A stretch of DNA of 61,799 bases from Clostridia bacterium (GTDB lineage Bacteria; Bacillota; Clostridia; TANB77; UBA1234). Made by a program: the position numbers and the translations under genes. The stretch lies in the NCBI GenBank assembly GCA_900765095.1, contig CAAFRB010000107.1, positions 1 to 61,799 of the forward strand. Direction: 5' to 3'. Each line of letters starts with the position of its first letter. Within the stretch, counting starts at the first letter, position 1. The notes beneath the pieces are model-generated. The model ran no database searches. It had not been told where the DNA came from and saw nothing but the letters and a program-made list of their open reading frames with translations. Positions 51,361 through 60,013 of the stretch are shown here, piece by piece.

Positions 51361-51400
51361 CTCTTCAGCCAAAACTCTCGAATTCCAAAAGCTGAAGATT
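51361..51400 (-). repeat. Dispersed element, left-half fragment (copy 6)
   Basis: On the minus strand CTTCAGC and GGCTGAAG form a stem around a loop containing TTCGAGAGTTTT, matching the left half of the element. It lies just downstream of the VirB2-like gene and may serve as its terminator. Confidence 0.5.
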
Positions 51401-51428
51401 TTTATACTTTATTGTATATAAGTGTAGC

Positions 51429-51776
51429 TTATTGAGCAAATACATTCAATATTGCAAGACTTAACGTTGCTGAAACTGCAAGCACAAGCACACCTATTAT
51501 ATATCTAATTGAACCATTTTTTAAATCCGCTCTATCATTTGCCGAAGACATCATATATCTTATACCAAGAGTTATTATTGTTCCAACTGCAATTACCCAG
51601 CCTGCCCAAACTATATATCCTAATACAGTATTAATCATAGGTGCCACATCTCCACCACTAGGTGATGGCCTATCTAAAACACCACCATACGATGCGTATA
51701 CTGAACCAACTGAAAATATCGTTAACATCATAACCGTAACTAAAACTTTTATTATTTTTCTATCATTAATTTTCAT
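51429..51776 (-). CDS. VirB2/TrbC-like pilin, isolated
   Basis: A 115-residue protein with a signal peptide (residues 7-28, cleaved near VYASYGG), a short acidic/Pro linker (RPSPSGGD), and two hydrophobic helices (VLGYIVWAGWVIAVGTIITL and IIGVLVLAVSATLSLAIL) joined by a charged loop. This is the TrbC/VirB2 conjugative-pilin topology. No type IV secretion ATPase or other conjugation gene is nearby. AAGGAGG precedes the ATG. Role unknown; it could be a domesticated remnant or a small membrane protein with the same fold. Confidence 0.65.
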   Translation of the reverse strand: MKINDRKIIKVLVTVMMLTIFSVGSVYASYGGVLDRPSPSGGDVAPMINTVLGYIVWAGWVIAVGTIITLGIRYMMSSANDRADLKNGSIRYIIGVLVLAVSATLSLAILNVFAQ

Positions 51777-51831
51777 CACATCCGCCTCCTTGCCATCTTC
51801 TTATATACATAATACCATATTTTCTCAAAAT

Positions 51832-51974
51832 AAGAAAGATGAAAATCAAAGATTCCCATTTTTTTCACCCTAAAAAGAAGAAAATCTCTCGCATAAATTA
51901 AAGTTTTTTATACATTAGAAAAGGAAATTAATACATAAAAAGTTACAAATCGCTACTTTACTACTGTATAAAAA
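51832..51974 (+). repeat. Dispersed element copy 7 (near full length)
   Basis: It opens with AAGAAAGATGAAAATC, continues through AAATCTCTCGCATAAATTAA and ends with the TTTATACATTAGAAAAG / CTTTACTACTGTATAAA arms. The middle part between the first hairpin and the CTCGCAT block is shortened compared with the 61437 copy. Confidence 0.85.
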
Positions 51975-52004
51975 GATGAATTTACAAATTTCGCTTTCAT
52001 TTTC

Positions 52005-52943
52005 TTACATAAGATAATTATATAAAAGATTGATTACTTCTTCTTTCGATTCAAGTTCATTAATTTGTTTTCTTATTTGAGTGGCTGATGATAAACCTTT
52101 TATATACCAACTAATATGTTTTCTCATTTCTCTTACAGCTATGTATTCACCTTTTAAATCTGTAAGTAAATCATAATGCTTACTTATAACTTTAAATAAT
52201 TCTTTTGGTGAAACTTCTACTTTCTGCTTTTCTAATACTTCTTTAAATATCCATGGATTTCCCAACGCCGCTCTACCAATCATTACTGCATCACATCCAG
52301 TATATTTTACCATTTTCTCAGCACTTTCAAAGTCTACTACATCACCATTTCCTATAACTGGAATGTTCACGCTTTGCTTTACCTTTTTAATAATGTCCCA
52401 GTCGGCATTGCCAGAGTAAAATTGCTCTCTTGTTCTCCCGTGGACTGCCACGGCAGAAATTCCATTTTTTTCGAGTATTTGTGCAATTTCAACAGCATTT
52501 ACATTGCTATCATTCCAACCTTTTCTAATTTTCACTGTAATGGGTACTTTTGAGGCTTTAACAACTTTATATGTTATTTCATCTATTAGTTGAGGATTTA
52601 GCATTAATTTACTTCCATCATCATTTTTTACAACTTTTGGTGCAGGGCAACCCATATTGATATCTATAATTTCTGCTTTTTCACTAATTTTCTGTGCTAC
52701 ATCTGCCATAATGTCTGGGTCAGAACCAAATATTTGAATTGCTACAGGTCTTTCTCTTTCATCCACTTTCGTCAATAACTGTGTCTTTTCGTCATTATAA
52801 TATATTCCTTTTGCACTTACCATTTCTGTGTATGTAAGTCCTGCACCAAACTCTTTGCATATTAACCTATATGCCATGTCTGTTATGCCGGCCATCGGTG
52901 CAAGAAATACATTGTTTTTTATTTCAACATTTCCTATTTTCAA
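52005..52943 (-). CDS. dusB: tRNA-dihydrouridine synthase
   Basis: An FMN-dependent reductase of 312 residues that makes dihydrouridine in the tRNA D-loop. Motifs are FLAPMAGITDMAYR, the catalytic-loop signature NMGCPAPKVVKNDDGS with Cys, AVHGRTREQFYSG and IGNGDVVDFESA. The C-terminal helical domain binds tRNA. The TTG at 52943 gives the canonical KIGNVEIKNN start; an in-frame ATG at 52991 would overlap rodA. It follows rodA by 16 bases. Confidence 0.92.
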   Translation of the reverse strand: MKIGNVEIKNNVFLAPMAGITDMAYRLICKEFGAGLTYTEMVSAKGIYYNDEKTQLLTKVDERERPVAIQIFGSDPDIMADVAQKISEKAEIIDINMGCPAPKVVKNDDGSKLMLNPQLIDEITYKVVKASKVPITVKIRKGWNDSNVNAVEIAQILEKNGISAVAVHGRTREQFYSGNADWDIIKKVKQSVNIPVIGNGDVVDFESAEKMVKYTGCDAVMIGRAALGNPWIFKEVLEKQKVEVSPKELFKVISKHYDLLTDLKGEYIAVREMRKHISWYIKGLSSATQIRKQINELESKEEVINLLYNYLM

Positions 52944-52959
52944 GTTAAATTTTCTCTCC

Positions 52960-54063
52960 TTATTCAAACATTTTTCTAGTCCTGTGCCCATTAACGCTTA
53001 ATAATAAGCCAAGTCCTATAAAATTGGTAAGCATCGCACTTCCGCCATAGCTTATAAAAGGAAGCGGTATACCAGTTATCGGCATCAAACCGATGTTCAT
53101 TCCGACATTTTCTATAAAATGTGCTAGGTACATCGTTGATATTCCGGTTGCTATAAGCATCCCATATAAATCGGATGTCATTTTGGCTATATAAAATCCC
53201 CTAATTATCAGTAAAACAAATAACACAACTACTAATGTTGAAACGATAAATCCCATTTCTTCACTTATAACGGCATATATAAAGTCTGTAACTTTCATTG
53301 GCAAATAACCTAGTTGTGTCTGATTTCCTTCTAAAAGTCCCATTCCAAATAATTGTCCAGAGCCAACTGCAAGTTCCGCCTGGATTATATTGTATCCTGC
53401 TCCTTGTGGATCGGATTGTGGATTTAAAAAGACATCTATTCTACTTTTTGCATGTGCGGGAAGCACATAATTATATGCAACAGGTATTGCTATCGCTGTT
53501 ATTATAACGGCTCCCACGATGTACTTATAATTTATTCCACCAGTGTAGAGCATTGCAGCTGTTATTACTGTCAAAACCATTGCAGTACCATAGTCTGGCT
53601 GTTTTATTACAAGTAATATAGGTACAGCTACAAATGCAAGAATTGTAAGTATTACTAATGGTTTATTAATTATATTTTTCTTCTTAAAGTTTTCTATAAC
53701 TTTTCCTAGACCAAGTATCAAGACAATTTTTCCAAATTCACTTGGCTGAATGCTTATCGATCCTATGTTAAACCAGCTGGTAGCACCATTAATCGGCTCT
53801 GTAAAGAGGACTGCAATTAAAGCAATTATCGTTAAAACGTAGAGTGGCACCCACAGTTTTCCAAACACATCATAATCTATAAATATTATTGCAATCATTG
53901 TCACAACACCAACAATCATCCAAACTACCTGTTTCATAGTTTCAGAAGTATCGCCATCCACGCCTCCATTTGCACTATATAGTGCAATTATACCGATTAT
54001 AAATAATACGAAGCTAAAAATAATTATACTATAATCTAATGCTTTTAATATCTTTTTAAACAT
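52960..54063 (-). CDS. rodA: RodA-type SEDS peptidoglycan polymerase
   Basis: A 367-residue SEDS protein with about ten membrane helices. Conserved points are GATSWFNIGSISIQPSEFGK, KQPDYGTAMVL, NIGMNIGLMPITGIPLPFIS and YGGSAMLTN. RodA polymerises glycan strands in the elongasome with PBP2. Its location next to minDE and away from mreBCD points to RodA over FtsW or SpoVE, though the SEDS members are hard to separate by sequence alone. A terminator lies between minE and rodA, so it likely has its own promoter. Confidence 0.88.
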   Translation of the reverse strand: MFKKILKALDYSIIIFSFVLFIIGIIALYSANGGVDGDTSETMKQVVWMIVGVVTMIAIIFIDYDVFGKLWVPLYVLTIIALIAVLFTEPINGATSWFNIGSISIQPSEFGKIVLILGLGKVIENFKKKNIINKPLVILTILAFVAVPILLVIKQPDYGTAMVLTVITAAMLYTGGINYKYIVGAVIITAIAIPVAYNYVLPAHAKSRIDVFLNPQSDPQGAGYNIIQAELAVGSGQLFGMGLLEGNQTQLGYLPMKVTDFIYAVISEEMGFIVSTLVVVLFVLLIIRGFYIAKMTSDLYGMLIATGISTMYLAHFIENVGMNIGLMPITGIPLPFISYGGSAMLTNFIGLGLLLSVNGHRTRKMFE

Positions 54064-54116
54064 TATTCCTCCTTTGTTTTAGAGTAAGACTTTTTATACA
54101 ATTAATTAATAAATTT

Positions 54117-54139
54117 GCACACGAGAGTAACCCGTGTGC
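54117..54139 (-). terminator. Terminator of the minDE transcript
   Basis: GCACACG and CGTGTGC pair over seven bases, followed on the minus strand by AAATTTATT. It separates minE from rodA. Beyond it lies a remnant of the dispersed element's right arm (ATTGTATAAAAA). Confidence 0.75.
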
Positions 54140-54145
54140 ATCTTT

Positions 54146-54778
54146 TTATTCTTTCTTCTTGATTGTTGCTTTTTTTCTTTGTGTAGTTGCAGCTGTTTTT
54201 GTTTTTTGCTTCGCCTTTGATTTTACTTCTTTCTTTACATTTTCTACTTCAGGTTCATTTTCTTTATTTTCTTTATCTTCTTTATCTTCTTCATCCTTTT
54301 CATCTATTATTTCTTCACTCTTAATCTCATCTACCACGATGGTTTCTTCGCTTTCTTTTGAAGACATATTTTCTATGCTATTTAAAATATTTTCTGCTGT
54401 TTTTTCAGCTTCTTCCTCCGTCATTGCTTTGCTATCTTCTTGTTCAATATAATCGTCGTTTTCCCCTTTTGGTGCTATTGGTTTTACATTTTTTATTGGT
54501 ATGTTAGCATACAATGCTGGGCCTTCTAATCCCGCTTCTAATCCTCTTGTAAGCTCAACTTCTAGTGCTTCTTCATCTATTTCAATATATTTCTTTATTA
54601 CATCTATAATTTCTTTCTTCATCATTTCAAAGAAATCTGGTGATACACTTGCTCTATCTTGCATTAGCACTAATTTTAATCTATCCTTTGCAGCTTGCTT
54701 AGATGCTGGCTCTTTATCTTTTTTCTGCAAGTTTTTAATAAAATTTAGTACTGGCTCAAAAAACTCTTTTATTTCCAT
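54146..54778 (-). CDS. minE: MinE with a long charged C-terminal extension
   Basis: The first ~90 residues are a standard MinE: the membrane/MinD-binding head, then AAKDRLKLVLMQDRASVSPD and the topological-specificity domain (EALEVELTRG). MinE stimulates MinD ATPase and drives MinC/D away from midcell. The protein then continues for about 115 residues beyond the usual end. This tail is acidic (residues ~110-180, Glu/Asp/Lys tracts), then strongly basic (KSKAKQKTKTAATTQRKKAT). Such an extension is not part of the classical ~90-residue protein. The start at 54778 was chosen for the AGGAGG spacing; an ATG one codon earlier is possible. Confidence 0.88.
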   Translation of the reverse strand: MEIKEFFEPVLNFIKNLQKKDKEPASKQAAKDRLKLVLMQDRASVSPDFFEMMKKEIIDVIKKYIEIDEEALEVELTRGLEAGLEGPALYANIPIKNVKPIAPKGENDDYIEQEDSKAMTEEEAEKTAENILNSIENMSSKESEETIVVDEIKSEEIIDEKDEEDKEDKENKENEPEVENVKKEVKSKAKQKTKTAATTQRKKATIKKKE

Positions 54779-54816
54779 CATGACGCCTCCTATTATATTT
54801 TATTACAAAACTGACA

Positions 54817-55611
54817 TTACTTACCAGCAAAAGCAATCTTCATCTTTTGCCAGAAACCTTCGTTTTTACCAGGGATTGTAACTTCTATTTCTTCTCCTAA
54901 TATTCTCTTAGCAGTTTCCATATAAGCCTTGCCCGACATTGACTTCGCATTTGTTACAGAAGGTTCGCCTTTATTTGTTTGTATTATTACGTTTTCATCG
55001 TCTGGAATTGCTCCTATAAGTTTTATTGATAACAATTCTACGATGTCGTCAGCGTCCATCATTTGTCCTTTTTGAACCATTTTGCTTCTGATTCTGTTTA
55101 GTATTAATTGTGGTTTTGGTAAATTACTTGATTCAAGTAAACCAACAATTCTATCTGCATCTCTAACTGCCGAAACTTCAGGTGTTGTTACCACTAAAGC
55201 TCTGTCTGCACCAGCAATTGCATTTTTAAATCCTTGTTCTATACCTGCAGGACAATCTATTATTACATAATCAAATTCCATCTTTAGCTCTTCACATATT
55301 TTTTTCATTTGTTCTTCATTAACAGCATTTTTATCACGAGTTTGAGCTGCTGGTAATAAGAATAGGCCCTCATATCTTCTATCTTTTATCAAGGCTTGTT
55401 TTAATTTACAATTTTCCTCAACAACGTCAACAATATCATATACAATTCTATTTTCAAGGCCCATAACAACATCTAGGTTTCTAAGACCGATATCTGTGTC
55501 AACCAACGCTACTCTTTTTCCCATCATTGTCAAAGCTGTTCCGATGTTAGCCGCACTTGTTGTTTTTCCAACACCACCTTTTCCTGATGTTATAACGATT
55601 ACTTCACCCAT
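54817..55611 (-). CDS. minD: Septum site-determining ATPase MinD
   Basis: A ParA/MinD-family ATPase of 264 residues. The deviant Walker A is GKGGVGKTT (10-18), the switch region DTDIGLRNLDVVMG and the Walker B IIDCPAGIE. The C-terminal amphipathic helix FWQKMKIAFAGK is the membrane-targeting sequence. It recruits MinC and is cycled by MinE. A strong promoter (55684-55712) precedes it, and minE follows 38 bases later. Confidence 0.96.
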   Translation of the reverse strand: MGEVIVITSGKGGVGKTTSAANIGTALTMMGKRVALVDTDIGLRNLDVVMGLENRIVYDIVDVVEENCKLKQALIKDRRYEGLFLLPAAQTRDKNAVNEEQMKKICEELKMEFDYVIIDCPAGIEQGFKNAIAGADRALVVTTPEVSAVRDADRIVGLLESSNLPKPQLILNRIRSKMVQKGQMMDADDIVELLSIKLIGAIPDDENVIIQTNKGEPSVTNAKSMSGKAYMETAKRILGEEIEVTIPGKNEGFWQKMKIAFAGK

Positions 55612-55683
55612 AAAATTATATCCTCCAATCTTTAAATAAGGTTTTCAAAATGTTCTTGCAAACGCTTATTTCCGTACACTTTT

Positions 55684-55712
55684 ATATTATAGGTATAATG
55701 CTCAAAAGTCAA
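55684..55712 (-). promoter_or_regulatory. Sigma-A promoter of minDE
   Basis: On the minus strand TTGACT (55707-55712) is followed by TAATAT after 17 bases (or TATAAT after 15). Confidence 0.7.
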
Positions 55713-55746
55713 GTGTTTTTTGGGGACTGGCTCTCTTTTATCACAC

Positions 55747-55810
55747 AAGAAAGAATGAAAATCAATACATAAAAGGTTGCAAATTTGTTACTTTCCTATT
55801 GTATAAAAAA
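55747..55810 (+). repeat. Dispersed element copy 8 (internal deletion)
   Basis: The left-end block AAGAAAGAATGAAAATC is joined directly to AATACATAAAAGGTTGC and the right arm CTTTCCTATTGTATAAA, skipping about 90 bases of the full element, including its left arm. The right end merges with the T-tract of the next terminator. Confidence 0.8.
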
Positions 55811-55849
55811 TACCCCTCTTTATCAAATCTTTTAGCTCAATAAAGAGGG
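55804..55849 (-). terminator. Intrinsic terminator of the 1044-residue surface-protein gene
   Basis: CCCTCTTTAT and ATAAAGAGGG pair over ten bases; a T-rich tract follows on the minus strand and continues into the repeat element's right arm. Confidence 0.9.
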
Positions 55850-55882
55850 AAGTCATTTAGGACATATAAATTGTTTTATTTT

Positions 55883-58800
55883 TTAATGTGTTCCTTCTGT
55901 TTCATAATCATTTGATGATCTAAAGTCTGTTTCAAATATTCCTACAACACCTATTGGTACTTCTGCTGTCTTTCCATTTGGTAGAGTTATTGTTTGAGAA
56001 GGTGTTAATGCGGTAGACCCCTTTGCTGGCCAATTTAGTGGTGTTCCATTTGAATCACTTTCTATTTTTCCACCTTCATTTTGTGACTCTGGTCCCTTGT
56101 ATTCTAAGTATTCCCATGTATCGTAGTTTGTTCTTATGTTGAATTTAACTAATATATAGCCGTCTTTTTTTACGATACTTGAATCTGACATGATATCACT
56201 TGAAGTTTTTCCTGCTGGTACTGCAATTGTTGAAGCAGGAAGCTTGTATCCTGCATACCAATGACCTACAGCTCCAATAACTACATCCTTGCCATTTGCT
56301 ACACCTTGTAATTTACTCCATCTTGTATTATATGAAAATCCATTTGTTGCATCTTCTATTATTGCATTTTCTGTCTTTTTATATAATCCATTTCCTACAT
56401 ATTCAGTAAAGTTGTTGTAACATAGTCTTAGATTTTCTGGCATTTTTAGTCTTGGAAAATATCCAATATTAACATTATTTGAGTAGTTATATCCTGCCCC
56501 TAATTTGTTATTCATTATTCTAGTAGAATCTATCAACTCCTGTCTACTTACTTTCATGAATGAATTAGTCAAATTAGTTATGATAGGAATGTTTGTTGTA
56601 TCTCTCGTTTCTATCTTTATGTATTTTTTAGTAGTAGTATTGTAGTATAGATCAACAGCCTCAGCCTTTCCACCACTTTTGCTAACAAAGTAAAATCCCT
56701 CAGGTTGAACACTTACATTTACACTATTACTCTTTATTCCTTTAGTTTTAAAATCGAATACAATTGTGTATCCTAGTCTTGGTGCGTACTTATATCCATT
56801 TACTCCATTTTGACCTAATTGTCCAAATGCGAATTCACTTGCCGTTACATAGTTTCCGTTTTTACCTTTTATTGTCTGCCAACCAGGATCATTTGTAGCA
56901 GAAATCCTTAAATCATATATTTTTCCTACTACTTCCACATTTATTGTTTTCGTTGCGATGTAGTTGTTATAATCTAAGTTTGCTCCAGCCTGTGCACCAA
57001 AATCAGTAGAACCATTTTCTGCAATTACTCTAGTTTCTATCGTTCCTATTCCTTCTTGTGCCCATACAGGTATAGTAAAAGTGTAAGTATTGTTTGAAGT
57101 AGCTTTTCCGTACTCACTTAGCCATTTTCCTGCTTTTATCAATGTTCTACTGTTGCCTTCATGTAAATACACATCAAAAGATATTTTTACATCTTTTATT
57201 TTACCCCAGTTAGTTATAGTTTTAGGAACTGCTTGCCATGAGTTGTATAATCTCGTTCCATAACCTTTCGCATTTTTGTGCGTACCGTCGTTTGGTATTG
57301 TTACTGTAAAACTTTTATCTAATTGTAAGTACTCAACGTCTGATTTATTTATCTTTTGATTTATAAATGGTTCTACGTATGTGATATTTGCGTTATTTAC
57401 TACTGGTGTGTGAACAAACACATTGTTGACTTTCATACTAAAAGGTATAAATCCTACATAAGTTACAGCTCCACTTGTTTCGTAATTTCCGTTATGTTGT
57501 GTAGAAGGTATCATTCTTACGGCACTTCCTGATGTTTTTACTATTTCTGGCATTACTCCATTTGAAGACGTCGAAGTTACATTTAACCCTCTATAACTAT
57601 AATTGCAATTACCAGTATAACTTATAGCGTCATTAACAGCTGTTATCACACTTGCTTTTAAACTTTCCATTCCTCTATTTAATGCTTTTTGTGCCTCTGT
57701 CCTTGAATTAAATATTCCACAATTTTTTGTTTGCTTTTTGTCTATATTTGGCAATTGTGCTTTCACTTTTATAGTTTGCCCGTTTACTATTTCTCCACCT
57801 TTCAAATTCATACTCACAGAACCTGAAACAGGTGCACCACTGATTGTTGCATTAGAAACAGGGAAAATAGTTGATGTTGGAACATCATACCACGATGTTT
57901 TTTCACTACTATAACTATACCCTTTCTCGTTTGATGAGACTGTTACCGTATGATATCTGTTTCCATGATATCCACGTTCCTTCTTAGTAACCACATTACC
58001 TTTATCGTCTAACACATTGTTGCCATTCTTATCTTTAACTGGTACATCTCTAGTACACGTACAATTCACATAGTATTTTGCATAAACTTCTAATTCTATA
58101 TTTTTTACACCAGCACTTCCAACATAATTTCTCTCAACAATGTTATACAAAGAGTCGTCTGCTTGTGCATAAAAATTTAAGTTTTCACTTGTTGGAATTG
58201 ATTCACTAACATCATATTGTTCACTACTTATACCTCCGCTGATTGAAGGTGTTGAATGTGTGTATTCTTTCGTACTCGTTTCAAGTTTCACCCATCTGTA
58301 ATCATCTTCAATATCCGTATCTGGACCGTCATCAGTATCTTTGTTTGGATCTTTGTCCGGATCCGTATTTGAATCACCATCACCATTTCTCACATACACT
58401 CTATCAAATCTATCAATTTCTATTTCAGTCCCATTTATTATTAGAGATTTAAAAGCGAAAATACCTTCTGGAAAGTCATCTGGCACTTTATATATTGCTT
58501 TTCCATCACTACCTATCACTACTTCTATGGTGTATTCTTTACCAGTACCTAATAATCCACCATAAGTAAATCCGTCTTTATAGTATTCTCTCATTATTTC
58601 GGCATACTTTTCTTTTGGAGCATTTTTAAACATATTAGCCACTGCTTCAGCAGCTTCATCCACCGTATAATGTTCTGATGTTGCTACTACTATCTCAAAA
58701 TTTGTTACTTCTTTACCATTTATTTTCGGTACTTCGTCAAACTTAATCTGCGAATCTATGGTAGCACCAGCAGACATTTCTGGTTCAGCCTCATATCCTG

Positions 58801-59017
58801 AACTATCTACGGTGTAATGTTCTGAGTGATTTTGTACTACGTCTGTCGTTCCTTTCAAGCCTCCAACGAAACCATTTGTAAATTCTTTTTCATCAGAGTA
58901 TTCACTTCCAATATTCTGCACAGCCATACTATAAGAAGTAAGCATAGTCGTTAGTAAAAAAGTAATAATAGTAAGTATTAATATTTTATAAATTTTACTT
59001 CTGCCCATAGTACTCAT
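55883..59017 (-). CDS. Large secreted beta-rich protein, partner of the SLH protein (1044 aa)
   Basis: The signal peptide lies in residues 1-34 (hydrophobic core ILILTIITFLLTTML). The mature part has an N-terminal ~180-residue domain, an Asp/Pro-rich linker near residues 215-240 (NTDPDKDPNKD type), then several beta-sandwich-like segments with many Asn, Tyr and Gly residues, including CTCTRDVPVKDKNG. No SLH, LPXTG or membrane anchor is present at the C-terminus. I do not recognise the family; it is reminiscent of the exported protein at 35383-37026 in composition but not clearly homologous. It follows an all-SLH protein by 16 bases, so the pair could form a wall-attached complex. This is inference. 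Confidence 0.75.
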   Translation of the reverse strand: MSTMGRSKIYKILILTIITFLLTTMLTSYSMAVQNIGSEYSDEKEFTNGFVGGLKGTTDVVQNHSEHYTVDSSGYEAEPEMSAGATIDSQIKFDEVPKINGKEVTNFEIVVATSEHYTVDEAAEAVANMFKNAPKEKYAEIMREYYKDGFTYGGLLGTGKEYTIEVVIGSDGKAIYKVPDDFPEGIFAFKSLIINGTEIEIDRFDRVYVRNGDGDSNTDPDKDPNKDTDDGPDTDIEDDYRWVKLETSTKEYTHSTPSISGGISSEQYDVSESIPTSENLNFYAQADDSLYNIVERNYVGSAGVKNIELEVYAKYYVNCTCTRDVPVKDKNGNNVLDDKGNVVTKKERGYHGNRYHTVTVSSNEKGYSYSSEKTSWYDVPTSTIFPVSNATISGAPVSGSVSMNLKGGEIVNGQTIKVKAQLPNIDKKQTKNCGIFNSRTEAQKALNRGMESLKASVITAVNDAISYTGNCNYSYRGLNVTSTSSNGVMPEIVKTSGSAVRMIPSTQHNGNYETSGAVTYVGFIPFSMKVNNVFVHTPVVNNANITYVEPFINQKINKSDVEYLQLDKSFTVTIPNDGTHKNAKGYGTRLYNSWQAVPKTITNWGKIKDVKISFDVYLHEGNSRTLIKAGKWLSEYGKATSNNTYTFTIPVWAQEGIGTIETRVIAENGSTDFGAQAGANLDYNNYIATKTINVEVVGKIYDLRISATNDPGWQTIKGKNGNYVTASEFAFGQLGQNGVNGYKYAPRLGYTIVFDFKTKGIKSNSVNVSVQPEGFYFVSKSGGKAEAVDLYYNTTTKKYIKIETRDTTNIPIITNLTNSFMKVSRQELIDSTRIMNNKLGAGYNYSNNVNIGYFPRLKMPENLRLCYNNFTEYVGNGLYKKTENAIIEDATNGFSYNTRWSKLQGVANGKDVVIGAVGHWYAGYKLPASTIAVPAGKTSSDIMSDSSIVKKDGYILVKFNIRTNYDTWEYLEYKGPESQNEGGKIESDSNGTPLNWPAKGSTALTPSQTITLPNGKTAEVPIGVVGIFETDFRSSNDYETEGTH

Positions 59018-59033
59018 ATTAATTCCTCCTTTT

Positions 59034-59648
59034 CTATTTTATTGCTAGGAATCTATATACTATTGTTGCAACTTCCGCTCTAGTCATGTAACCATTTGGT
59101 CTAAAACTACCATCAGTATAACCTCTAACTAGTCCTAAATCTGCCACTCTATTTATATATGCTTGATTTAATTCACTAAGATTAGAAATATCATTAAATT
59201 CAATGTTTTCTACCACACCAGTCCCGTCATCTGAATAGCTTTCTTTTATATTTTTATAATTAGCCACTTTTGATAAAACTACTGCCATTTCTAATCTTGT
59301 AATTTCATCATTTGCATTTTCTGTAGATGTTCCATTCATCATAAGCCCTTTGTTTTCAGCATAATTCATGTACGGAGCAGTCCAAGTACTTGCCACTAAA
59401 TTAGCAATCTCAAAGAATTCTTCGCCTTCTGTTGCTGTCATAATAAGTTTGAAAAACTCGCCTCTTGTTATTGTATTCTCCGGTTTAAACGTACCGTCTG
59501 GATATCCATTTATAACTCCATTTTCTGCCAACGCTAATATGTTTCTGCATGCCCAATGATCAGAACTCAAATCAGAAAAACCGGCAGCAAAACACGTCAT
59601 ACTAAAAACTAAAACTAAACTTAAAGTAATTGTTAAAATTTTCTTCAT
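59034..59648 (-). CDS. All-SLH cell-wall anchor protein (204 aa)
   Basis: The signal peptide (1-22, ending CFAAG) is followed by three S-layer homology motifs that fill the protein: FSDLSSDHWACRNILALAEN with GYPDGTFKPENTITRGEFFK, a middle motif around TWTAPYMNYAENKGLM, and FNDISNLSELNQAYINRVAD with RGYTDGSFRPNGYMTRAEVA. SLH trimers bind pyruvylated wall polymer. With no effector domain of its own, it may serve as a docking unit for the protein encoded 16 bases downstream. GGAGTGG precedes the ATG. Confidence 0.9.
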   Translation of the reverse strand: MKKILTITLSLVLVFSMTCFAAGFSDLSSDHWACRNILALAENGVINGYPDGTFKPENTITRGEFFKLIMTATEGEEFFEIANLVASTWTAPYMNYAENKGLMMNGTSTENANDEITRLEMAVVLSKVANYKNIKESYSDDGTGVVENIEFNDISNLSELNQAYINRVADLGLVRGYTDGSFRPNGYMTRAEVATIVYRFLAIK

Positions 59649-59701
59649 TTATACCACTCCTTTCAAATTTATTATTTTTCAACCGCTCACACAGATTAAA
59701 A

Positions 59702-59812
59702 ATTTATACAATTAAGAAAGAAAAATAATACATAAAATCTTAATTTATGTGAGAGATTTTCTTCTTTTCATCAGCAAAAAACTCTCGAAAATCAAAATAT
59801 TGAAGACCTAGA
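59702..59812 (-). repeat. Dispersed element copy 9 (rearranged, reverse orientation)
   Basis: From low to high coordinate it reads TTTATACAATTAAGAAAG and AATAATACATAAAA in the forward sense, then CTTAATTTATGTGAGAGATT and the CTCTCGAAAATC block in the reverse sense. One half is therefore flipped relative to the other, as expected from recombination between the element's inverted arms. Confidence 0.75.
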
Positions 59813-59945
59813 ATTTTCAACTTTTTTATAAGATATATTATACTTCAAATACGTTTTTTTAACAATATTTACAAGGTAATTAAAATTTCTTAAGCACTCT
59901 TTTTACATGTTAAAATGCCTATTTGTAAACAAATTTTCATTTTTC

Positions 59946-59974
59946 TTGATAATATTTTTTTGTATGTATATAAT
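59946..59974 (+). promoter_or_regulatory. Sigma-A promoter of the M18 aminopeptidase gene
   Basis: TTGATA (59946-59951) and a perfect TATAAT (59969-59974) are spaced by 17 bases, 39 bases before the ATG. Confidence 0.8.
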
Positions 59975-60013
59975 ATTTGCATAAAGGAAAAAATTTTATA
60001 AGGAGGTTATGTT

